Part shown: positions 1-9,726 of the stretch, piece by piece
Position numbering within the stretch: position 1 is the first letter of the stretch
Layout of the letters: each line of letters starts with the position of its first letter
Assembly (NCBI RefSeq): GCF_954871325.1
Contig: NC_088776.1
Coordinates: forward strand, 17,794,052-17,858,051
From: Gordionus sp. m RMFG-2023
Taxonomy: Eukaryota; Nematomorpha; Gordioida; Chordodea; Parachordodidae
Length of the DNA: 64,000 bases
Direction: 5' to 3'
Notes under the pieces: generated by a model
What the model saw: the letters and a program-made list of their open reading frames with translations, nothing else
Databases searched by the model: none
Told to the model about the DNA's origin: nothing
Translations under genes and position numbers: made by a program

Positions 1-600
1 ACTTATCAATTATACTAGTATTTTTGGACTGAGGCATAATTTATAAAATTAAAAACTATTTTCTTATTTGTTTTAATTAGAATATTAAAATCCCATCCTC
101 GTCACCACTTTCACGAAAGTAGAACCATTATTTATATTTATTTATTTCTATAACTCATTTACAATAGGTATCAGTTTTCATTGACATTTTATTCAGTATA
201 ATTAAACATAAGGTGCAACTTAATTACAAATGGCGAGATATAATTACACGTTAATAGATTGATGTGTACATAATACATTAGGAAGTTAAACAACACCTAT
301 TATATTAATCATAAATATATATATATATAATCATATCTAACTGGCAAATATAATATATAATATGATAAAATATTACAATAGATTACTTCTTTACTACAAT
401 ATTAACATCACTCAATAGTTATATATAAATTATTTAATAGATTTTTTTTTAAATATAAATTGATTTTATATACTATATAAAGAACAGAAATATATTGTAT
501 TTTTAGTTAAATATTTTATAAATAAATTTAATAAATAAATATTTTAAAATTACTTTTTTAATCTTTGTCCAATTCCCTGCCCACCTTAACAAATAATTAG
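1..600. other. AT-rich non-coding DNA
   Basis: No frame with coding character, RNA gene or recognisable repeat end is visible. There are short A/T microsatellites, for example an (AT)n run near 315-330. It lies upstream of the SIN1-like gene and could contain its distal promoter, but I see no specific element. Confidence 0.5.
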
Positions 601-619
601 GGTGATTCTAGACAATTAA

Positions 620-1130
620 TTTTAAACATTAAATTTTACGATTGGTAGTAGAGTCAATTCTTTAACTTGCTCTATTCGCACTTTAGTCAACTAATTATAA
701 CAAACTACGGCTATCGTAGTTTAATCATTTTTATTTAACATTAATTACGAAAATTCGCTGTTTGGTCATTATTAATTTGGGAAAATCACAATTTTGTTGT
801 TTTAATTGAACCCAAATTACGGCAATTTGCAGTTTAATCATTTTAATTGAACAATTATTATGGCAATTAGTAGTTTGCGATGGTGATTCGCAGTTTTGTC
901 AACTAATTTTTACATTAATTACAGAGATTAGTAGTTGAGTCATTTTAATTTAACGTAAACTGCGGCGATTCGAGTTTAGTCAACTAATTTTAGCATTAGC
1001 TTAGGTATTTTAACATTATTTCCATTCGTAGTTTAGTGAACTAATTTTAATTAATTACAGCGAGTCGCAGTTTAATCAACTAATTATATATTAATTACGG
1101 CGATTCTTAGTTTAGTCATCTATTTTATAA
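620..1130. repeat. degenerate minisatellite, about 40-60 bp unit
   Basis: A unit resembling TTAATTACGGCGATTCGCAG followed by TTTAGTCAACTAATTTTA recurs about ten times with much divergence. One further related unit lies near 1440-1480. The array ends roughly 650 bp before the first exon of the SIN1-like gene. The CG-containing core makes it stand out from the AT-rich surroundings. No function is implied by the sequence. Confidence 0.6.
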
Positions 1131-1783
1131 ATATCATTTTAATTTGGAATATGGCGTAACTGAAGGATTTGCTGTCACAACTCACAACAGCTGATTTATG
1201 TAAATCTCTACTATTTATAATCATATGACCTGACCTGTAAGATGATTATTAATAAAAAGTCAAATTTTATTAAAAACCAATCCAAACCGTTAACTTATAT
1301 TTCTTATACCTGAAAATAAACCTAACCCATTTATCTCTAATCTTTAATCCTACTCCTTACTTCAAATACTTGTTTAATTTTAAATATATCTTATTGAATT
1401 AAAAAATTTCTTTCAGTTATTCCTAGTTTTTATCTTTAATTAAACATTAATTTCCGTGATTTGTATTTTAGTCACGGTAATGCGCAATTTACCAGCGGTA
1501 GACTTATAGAATATTGAAGCCGATAAAAATTTGCAATCGCTTTCTTCCCTCTGAAATAAATTATGCATATAAATTCCCTTTTTCAAGATTTTTGGCTCAT
1601 TTCTTCCTCCCTTCGAAAGTTAAACCGTCGACTGTAAGCTTAACGAAAAAATTAAAGGACAAGATTTATTGAATTTTTAAAATTTGAATTATTTTTTTAT
1701 TTTTATAAATAAGATGACATTCGATGTCAAAATTTGACATCTTACAAAAAAATCTCACATCATATTTTTAAATATTTTTAGTA

Positions 1784-4700
1784 ATGATAGGCAATGATAA
1801 AGATCTATTGAAACTGATAATAAGATCTAATACTGTATCTCTTGATGAATCAGGATTCGCAGAAAATGTCTTAATGTATAACACCAAACCAAAGATTATG
1901 ACAGATATAATTTTGGAAAGTTATCCAAACTTTTTAGAAGATAATGAAGATATAGAGAGTTTTAGATCTTTAGAAATTAAGTAATTGTATATACACTTTG
2001 TAGATAAGAAGTCTTTCTATTTAGCAATATCGGAAAAGGTAGATTTTCTTATAAACAAATTTGTCAGACAGAGTTATTAAATAATAATTGCAAACCTCAG
2101 CAAAAAACAATTAATCTAAGGTTTCCAGAAACGAGTAGTAAATATTTTTATATTAGTTTGGATACTATTAATTAACATGAGATACTGATAATCTTTTTCC
2201 ACTAATTCTTAATAATATACCTATATCAACCTCCCTTATATCTCAGCAATTAATAAATTACAATGAAAACACCTTGCCATTTAAAAAATTCTCTCTTTTG
2301 GATGCTGATGTATAATTAAAATTATTCATAGTTTAAAATTGTATATTTTTTTTAGTTTAATCTGGCAAGTATAGATGTTTTAAAACATTTTCAAATATTT
2401 TTTCATTTACAAAATTTATCAAACAAACCTCAGCATATCTTTGTAACTATCAAAGAAACTGCCCTTATAAGTGATTTGATTGGATTAGCATGTTGGAAAT
2501 ATACAATTTTGGGAATAGAACCTAAATTAAAGTACATTAGATTTTTGAGATTGATTTTATAAAATAATATTGGCCTAGAACACAGTTTGTTAATTGATCT
2601 TTTTTAGGATTAGCCCTTTTTATAAAAAATGAAAATCATGTTTCAGGATTAAGATTTTTTAAAAAGAGATTATACTGGATCTTTTTATGATAACACAAAT
2701 CATTAGCCACTCCCTCTATCATGATGGTGTGGGTATGATAAATATAATTAGAATCATGTTGGGTTTATGAATCAATAGCATCTAGTGCTCTAAATATTTT
2801 TTGCTGAAAGGAATTCACTTGTTCACAAAAATAAGAAATGCAATTTTTAGCCATGCCTGAATTTTTATTTTAGATCAATAATTTGACCCAACCCAATCAT
2901 ATTTTTAAAATTTTGCTATCTTGAATAACTTTTCAAAATGTTATTCAATTGAAAATATAAGCAGTAATGTTTCGTAACTAACTATTGATATAATTTAAAT
3001 TTATTTTATTTTTAAATCTTCCAGGCCTAGATTTTGACATTTTTAAACCTGAATCGGACTTGCCTGGAATCTTTTTTATTTTTCTGCCTGGGACAGATTC
3101 CTTGGCTATGGATCTCTGACAAAAATTAAACAATAAAATAGGATTAAAAAATTCGATGCTGAAAATTTGGCGCGGCAGCAATTCGGTGTGTATTTAACAC
3201 AGTTGCAATTTATTATAAATTTATTAGTATAAAAAAAAGGATGATTAAATAGAAGTTATTTTATATTTTGGTCCTATTAATTATTTCTTTATATTGTTTT
3301 TATAAAAATCTCAATTTTATTTACTAAATGTGTAATATCAATAAAAAAATTAATAATATCATAAAAAAAATTAACAAACTAATATTTATACCGATTTTTT
3401 TGGTGGACCAATTTACATGTTATAAGTGTTGATTAGTGTTGTTAAACGGCTCGATTAAGACTTTAGCTAATATGATGTAAGCCTATAGATTTAGCTCATA
3501 GATGTAAAAAAGGTTTGGACCTTTTCTTGAATCTTTTATATTTTGGCTGAAATCATAATCGGCCGTTTTAAAATTTGACCCAAATCGAGCTGTTTAACAA
3601 CACTAATGTTGATCCAGAAAAATTCAAATTAAGACTGACTCATTTTTTAGAATTATTTAAAATCCTTAAAATAAAAATAAATCTATTAATCGTTTTAAAA
3701 ATAAATATTTTTTTAGGCCAATTTTACTATTATTAAAAAATCAAAAACGAATTAGCTCACAATTTTTTTATTTATTTTTATCATGGGTATTGAAATTATA
3801 AATATACTAAAAACAATATATTTCTGGTACGCCCGAGATCAAGAAATATGTATCGGGAACGGGATACAGCTAAAAATATTATATTAATTGTATCTGATTA
3901 TGTAAATCGTCCGATTACTGATTATTTAAGTAGGATTGCATATAATTTTAATTTACAAAAATATTAAACTATTTTAAATGTTATCTATTTTTTTTAAATG
4001 TTCTTTTAAACATATTTTTAGCATGTTTCTTGAATATAGTACATTTATATTTTCTATAGTCATTAATAAATAAATAAATTGTGCGTTAATTCTATTTTGA
4101 TTATTTTATATTAGAAAAAATTGGCACAAACTTAATATATATTTTTTAAATGATTAATAGAATTATTTTAAGCAATTTAATAAATCTCTATGAGTCAGCT
4201 TAATTAAAAAAAATTTTGATCAACATTTAAACGGATTTGGGTATGTTTAAAATGGCCGATTAAGATTTTAGTTAAAATAATGTGTAAGATTCAAGATAGA
4301 ACTCTTCTTACATCTATGCACAAAATCTCCAGACTTACATAATATTGGCTAAAATTTTAATTGAGCCATTTAACCACACTAATCAACATACCTTTAGTTT
4401 TAACATGGTAAATTAGTCCATCAATGAAATCGGTATAAATATTGGTTTGTTAATTTTTTTGATATTACACAGTTAGCAAATAAAATTGAGGTTTTTGTAA
4501 AAAATATGAAGAAATAATTCAAAATAATTTTTATTTATTCATCCTTTTTTATACTAATAAACTTATAATAAATTGCAACGGTATTAGATACGCGCTGAAT
4601 TGACAGTTCGCCGAATTGTCCCTATGCCGAATTGACGTGAAACCTTAATATTAGTCTATTTGATTTAAAAAAATTTTTATCCTATAAAGAAGTACGTTTT

Positions 4701-5823
4701 ATAAAAATTAGAGTTGCTATACTAAAAACGTGTTTCATCTGAACTCTTAATGGTATTGTAGAGTTATATTTAAAAAAAATTTATTTAGCCTGTGTCATAA
4801 ATATATTGAAAAAAAAACCTCAAAATTTATGAATTTTCATAAATTAATAAAATTATGGAACATGTCCAAATTTTCCATTATTTATTTTTTTAAGAAATAA
4901 AGAGAAAAAAACGAGAATAAAATACCTAGTTTTTTCATAAAAATTACCCAAATAAATAAATTTTGAAAACAAATTCAAATTTATTACTATTATTTTTTAA
5001 AGAAATAAATTTTCGCAATGCAAATGACGAAAAATGATTTAGAACACCATTTTATTTACATTAAAAATAATGTTATTTTTTTCTTCAAAATTAATAAATT
5101 TATATTTATTATATTTAGACACAGCCTAAAAAAGGTTTTTTTTTATTAAACAAAATTTTTAACTTATATTTTTGAATGAGTGCAAAAACGAATATTTTCA
5201 CTTTCAAAATTCTAAAATAAAAGGAACGAGTTGTTTACAACACTAATAGCATCAAGACCATTTAAAGTATCATTCTCTTTTAGAATATAGATTTACACTC
5301 CCCCCCCCCCCTTCCCATTTAAAAAAATAATGATTTCGAGCCTAAATTTTCAAGATATTAAGTACAAATATGAAACGAACTCTTATTTTTTTAGCCCATT
5401 TTAGAAATACTGACTTTTTTTTAAATAATTATAACAATTTAAAATTTTATTATCATTATTGATTTTGGCATTCCATTTGCACAGCCTAGAATTAAAACAT
5501 CTTTCGATTTAAACAAATTTCTTTTTTTATTCTAACCTTCCATATAGGTTATTTTTATCCATGCAATTCTTAATATATTTTATATTTAAATAGAAACTTC
5601 AACCATTAATTGGATATTACTTTAATATATTAGTTTACTAGAGATTAAAATTATTTTATTATTATTTAGGTATCAGGATATTAATCATTACGGTTTATTC
5701 ATTACAGAGGACGATACTTTAGGCAACATTGATCATGACTTTCCAATTTCTGAACACAATATGCCATTACATAAATTTGGTTTCAAATCCCTGGCAATAC
5801 TTGAAAGCGCTTATGACTCTTAG
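1784..5823 (+). CDS. SIN1/MAPKAP1-like TORC2 subunit, ends after the CRIM domain
   Basis: Inferred spliced gene with exons 1784-1980, 2025-2137, 2182-2309, 2356-2531 and 5670-5823 (768 nt, 255 residues). All introns are GT..AG and phases agree. SIN1 is the TORC2 subunit whose CRIM domain presents substrates such as Akt/SGK/PKC to the kinase. The N-terminus (LLKLIIRSNTVSLDESG) matches the conserved SIN1 N-terminal motif. The CRIM region shows SLIDLIGLACWKYT-type sequence (DLIGLACWKYT at the end of exon 4) and EPKL, then ITEDD, DHDFP and HKFGFKSLAILE in exon 5. The ATG at 1784 is chosen because the homology starts there. Introns 1-3 are 44, 44 and 46 bp; intron 4 is 3,138 bp and filled with repeats. 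The frame stops right after CRIM, so the usual Ras-binding and PH domains (human protein about 520 residues) are absent. I found no donor before the stop that would extend it, and nothing resembling those domains downstream. It may be a genuinely short SIN1 or a decayed 3' end. Confidence 0.85.
3436..3604. repeat. GTTGTTAAACGG-family MITE, copy 1
   Basis: It starts GTGTTGTTAAACGGCTCG and ends GAGCTGTTTAACAACACT, so the ends are inverted repeats. It is flanked by TA on both sides, which could be a TA target duplication as in Tc1/mariner-like MITEs. It sits in the left arm of the foldback element. Confidence 0.65.
4221..4380. repeat. GTTGTTAAACGG-family MITE, copy 2 (degenerate)
   Basis: This mirrored and more decayed copy in the right arm of the foldback element ends GAGCCATTTAACCACACT. 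The matching position in both arms indicates it was copied with the arm, not inserted independently. Confidence 0.55.
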
Positions 5824-6976
5824 ATTATAATGATATATTTTATTTATTATTCCTTTGGAGTTTTAAGCCACTTTTTGTGTTGAATCAAAAAAAAAATTCA
5901 ATCCTTTTTCTGAATTTCTTTAACATATTTATAGTTTTTTTTATTTACAGATTTTCAATAATTATTATAATGGATTTCTCATTTTTTTTTATTATGACAA
6001 TGTTACTTAATATAGATTTTTATATAAATAAAGTTTTTTTAAAAATATGCGGTGAATATCATAAGTTCAAACAATTAAAGGTTATAGCCTAGCGTTTTAG
6101 CAAAAAAATAATTAAGTACTTGAGCCAGTTCTTAATATTTTTCCTAGGTACATTGTCCCAAGTTTTAATCTTTATAAAATTTTAAAGTCTTTACTCCGAG
6201 TTATTAAATTCGTTAGCTTGCTCAATTTATGAAATATATAAATAACCCTTAATAATGATTATACCTTACACAATTATAAAAGCCTTTTTAAAAAAATAGC
6301 AAAAATATATATAAATTAAGTTCAATATAACAAATTATTAACCCTGGTTATGTAGCATTGAGTTACCTATAATAGTTCGACCATATGCCGTAATGTCAGT
6401 ATAGTATTGGTCATAAAAAATCAATATACTCCACTTGATTAGAAAAAAAATTAAATCTTATTATGTTATATATAGTGCTTCATTTTTATTTTGCTAATAT
6501 AAAACCCCTTTAAATTTTATTATTACCTGATTTTTTTTGTGACTTCTAGACAGGTGATAAGATTAATGAATAATAATATATTTATTTATATAATATAATG
6601 TAAAATACATTGTATAAAAAAATATATTAAAGAAAAATACTCATAATTCATAGAGTGGCACACTTTAATTATAATTTTAATGACCTTTAAATTTATTTTT
6701 TTATAATTTCCAAAAATTTATTAAAACTAGATAAGAATTGTTTAAATTTTAAAAATGATATATATAAAATCGGAGAGAAGATATTTCAATATTAAATAGA
6801 TGAGTTAAACAAAAGTGTTTCTTTAAACTAAAAAAATAAATCTAAAAATTTTATTTTTATTTTATGGCGAATGTATAAAAATTCTTTGGGTTAAATAGTT
6901 TTAGTAGTTTTTATTTTTGAACTTATTAAAAAATTGAAAAGTTAGCAAAAATTTCTCATTCGGCTGTGATAGAAGT
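5824..6976. other. intergenic DNA, no gene seen
   Basis: Downstream of the SIN1-like stop the DNA is AT-rich with long T runs. The longest frame (near 5877-6092) encodes only Phe/Ile-rich low-complexity sequence and has no family resemblance. Nothing like the missing SIN1 Ras-binding or PH domains is seen. Confidence 0.5.
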
Positions 6977-7183
6977 AGTGTTGTTAAACGGCTCGTTTTG
7001 GATTTTTAAAAACGGTTAACTCAATATTTCATCCAGAATAATATTACGCAAGCCTGAAGATTTTGGTTATAGAAAGAACAAAGGTTTGGACATCTATTAG
7101 CTAAATCTCGTGGTTTAGGCAATATTTTTCTAGCTATTAGCTTTTTTTAAAAATCGGCTCAAAACGAGTCATTTAACAACACT
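6977..7183. repeat. GTTGTTAAACGG-family MITE, copy 3
   Basis: It begins AGTGTTGTTAAACGGCTCG and ends CGAGTCATTTAACAACACT. The outer 50-60 bp of each side pair as an inverted repeat including the TTTTTAAAAACGG block, so the element could fold into a long hairpin. Confidence 0.7.
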
Positions 7184-7840
7184 AGATAGAAGGCAAAGTT
7201 TTTTTGTAGCACGCCTAAATAAAATAAAATTGACCTTCATGTCGCCATAAGAGCTAACCATTTAGATTAATTCACAAATGTGTTTATAATTTTATGAAGA
7301 AATTTATAAATAAAAATGTAAAATAATTTAACAAGCAGTTTTACGAAATGTGATGGGGATAAAAATTCGAGCAATATGAGAATAAAACATTTGTGCTTTC
7401 TATTTATAAAATTTTTGTTTGTAATGTTCAGCTTTGTTTATATAAACCATCGACTATCCATAAGAATTCCAGGTTTGTGCATATAGGATCAGGTTATTCT
7501 TCATGAAAATGCATTAATTTGTATTTTATTTAACGATCCTGTAAGGGAGGCTAGGTCTAGTCTACGCTATTTTTGTCAAAATCATCATAGGTTCAAAAAT
7601 ATTCTTGTATTTGAATTTACAAAATACGAGATAGTCCAAACACCTACCTAACCTTATTCATTAATAAATTTTTAAATATTTATTTATTTTTCTCAATATT
7701 AATTCTAATAAAAGTCATTTTTTGCACCAACAAGCCCCAAACCTGGGGTTTGTTGATTCAATTATTTTATTAAGTCTCCCATAAGATAATTAATGTTATT
7801 ATTGCATTATTTTAATGGACAATATTTTATTAATATAAAT

Positions 7841-8107
7841 CAGAGACCTACAGAGGTACCATTTGTACGGCCCGGATTTTATAAAAAAAAAATTTTAGGC
7901 CCGGCCCGGATTTTTTGTAAATATATTTTATTTATTTTTGATTTTTATAGCTAATATGGGCGATTTCAAATATTTTGTTTTAAAATATACGGCCCGGCCC
8001 GGATATTTTTAAAAAAAAATTTAAAGCCCGACCCGGGTATATTTAAAAAAATTAAAATACGGACCGGCCCGTGTACCCGGGCTTAGGGCCGGGCCTGCAA
8101 GTCTCTG
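7841..8107. mobile_element. GC-rich hAT-like MITE with perfect 8-bp target duplication
   Basis: The ends are CAGAGACCTACAGAGG and, on the other strand, CAGAGACTTGCAGGCC. The element is flanked by atataaat on both sides (7833-7840 and 8108-8115), an exact 8-bp duplication as made by hAT transposases. The interior alternates CGGCCCGG blocks with T and A runs, a strong GC island in an AT-rich region. It has no coding capacity and is the best-preserved founder of this family in the window. Confidence 0.8.
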
Positions 8108-8679
8108 ATATAAATATACGATTTACATAAAAATGACAAAAATAAAAAATATGTAAAATTTTTTTATTCTTACCTAATTCCATTGCATTTTAATATAGAT
8201 TTGATTTAAATATATAATAGTAGCCAATAAGTACCTATTTTATATTCATACATAAATATAATATATCATATTTGTAGGCATGATTTGATTAATCCGGCTA
8301 GCCCTGAGTCATTAGGCCCTAGTTATTAATATAATTAATACCTTCTAAAATTATATAAACATGTTATATGATTAAGAAACTCTAAAATGCGAAGAGATGT
8401 TTTAAATTTTATATAATGTCAATTTTATTTTTTTTAAACTCTTCATATTTGAATGCCACCTTATATTGTAGTGTAAAAACATTTTAATTTTTACCTAAAA
8501 AACACATTTTATCATAAAATTTTTTTAAATAACTTAGGGGTATAAGATATTTTTCTCTCCAAATAAACATATACAATGTTATTACATGAATAAATTTGAA
8601 TTTCTAAACATGTCTGACTTTTAAATAAAATTCGTTAAACCGACAACCCTCTTGTGCCGACTAGCCCTGGTCTCCCCTA

Positions 8680-9450
8680 AATATTATAAGCATCAAAAAT
8701 CTTTGATCGTTCGATCCCCAGTTTTACGGCCGGGTTAAGGGATGCGTAATATTTAATATCGGAGGTCACTGTTCGGTCTTTGATCCTGACCGATACACAC
8801 ATAACGGATCACGGTCTTCAGACCGATTCAGATCGTGGTCCAAAATAAAAGACCTGTCTTAATTTTTTTGTTATTTTAAAAATATTTTAGTTTTTCCCTA
8901 ATTTAATTCTTGCTTTAGCATTTTATATGAAATTTTATATTAACAATATCAAATCAAATATGAATAATATAATAAATAATGCTGATATTTAATTTAAAAG
9001 TAAAATGTTTATTGTAAAACTTTTCGTTTTCATAATTTATTGCAAAATAAAAATGAATTAAAAAACTAGTGTTGTTAAACAGCTCGATTTGAGCCGAATT
9101 TTAAAAACAACTAGATTTTGCTCATAATTGGCACAAAGGTTTCGACATCTATTAGCGAAATCTCGTGGCTTATTCGGGCGAAAATATTGAGTTAACCATT
9201 TTTAAAAATCTGCTCAAATCGACCCATTTAACAATACTAAGAATCACGAAAACTTAAAGAAATACTCTAAAATAAAATAAACACAAAAATTTACTAAAAA
9301 ATGATATAAAATGAATAGTAGAGCAAGCTTGAATATTAATAAATGACTGATCTGAAAATAATTAAAAGACCAGTCTGGACGGCAGTCCTCGAAAAAAAGA
9401 CTGCTTCGTCAATCGGTCGGAATTAAAATAGATAGGACCACACCATTTAC
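8680..9450. repeat. degenerate repeat with GACCGGTCT-type motifs
   Basis: Two GC-richer blocks (about 8700-8870 and 9345-9440) contain related words such as cggtctt, gaccgatt, cagtctggac and caatcggtcgg. They bracket an AT-rich stretch holding a small MITE (9068-9238). They look like the two ends of an old non-autonomous element. I cannot define exact boundaries or a target duplication. Confidence 0.4.
9068..9238. repeat. GTTGTTAAACGG-family MITE, copy 4
   Basis: It begins AGTGTTGTTAAACAGCTCG and ends CCATTTAACAATACT, with TTTTTAAAAATC next to the inverted ends. It is nested inside the 8680-9450 repeat and so is younger than it. Confidence 0.6.
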
Positions 9451-9508
9451 TTTCACTAATATTTAATATGAGTTTTAAAATATTAATGAGCCAAATATTC
9501 AGTTTCAT

Positions 9509-9726
9509 ATGGATTACAACTTTCCAAGCATACTGACATGGAGTCAGTTAATAAAAAATATATTTGATTTTTAAGCAGCCTTTCATTAACCCATGAGCCA
9601 AATCCAATTCTTGTGTATGATCCTAATCGAAGAAGTTTGAATAATTATACCTCTATTGATCCTAAATACCTTTACAGCTCTAAAATGACTATTTATAAAA
9701 AGAAAAGGCAAAAATTTGTAATATAA
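9509..9726 (+). CDS. possible small spliced ORF, 62 residues, unrecognised
   Basis: Joining 9509-9546 to 9576-9726 across a 29-bp GT..AG intron gives an open frame starting MDYNFPSILTWSH and containing PNPILVYDPNRRSLNNYTS and a basic end KKKRQKF. The composition is protein-like (D, N, P, Y, R mixed) unlike nearby random frames, and the intron size matches others in the window. A second possible donor (gtaata) right after KKKRQKF could extend the gene. No domain is recognised. It may be a chance frame or an exon of a larger gene. Confidence 0.3.

Larger units (their letters stand above)
3160..4640. mobile_element. foldback-type element with about 600-bp inverted arms
   Basis: The sequence from about 3160 to 3790 reappears in reverse complement from about 4640 back to 4045, at roughly 75-80% identity by eye. 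Shared landmarks are GTTGCAATTTATTATAA at the outer ends and ATATTTATACCGAT further in. Both arms contain a copy of the GTTGTTAAACGG small repeat at the mirrored position. About 250 bp of spacer separates the arms. No transposase frame is visible. This could be a foldback or Mutator-like non-autonomous element, or an inverted duplication made after the small repeat inserted. Confidence 0.65.
2532..5669 (+). other. large repeat-filled intron 4 of the SIN1-like gene
   Basis: The donor gtacat follows the EPKL codons and the acceptor atttag precedes the exon encoding ITEDD. The 3,138-bp intron contrasts with the 44-46 bp introns before it. It contains a large foldback element (about 3160-4640) and a poly-C tract near 5299-5311. 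The remainder is AT-rich without coding signal. Confidence 0.75.

Noticed and set aside
5877-6092. 71-codon frame downstream of the SIN1-like gene, considered as its missing C-terminus
   Set aside because: Phe/Ile-rich low complexity with no resemblance to the Ras-binding or PH domain.
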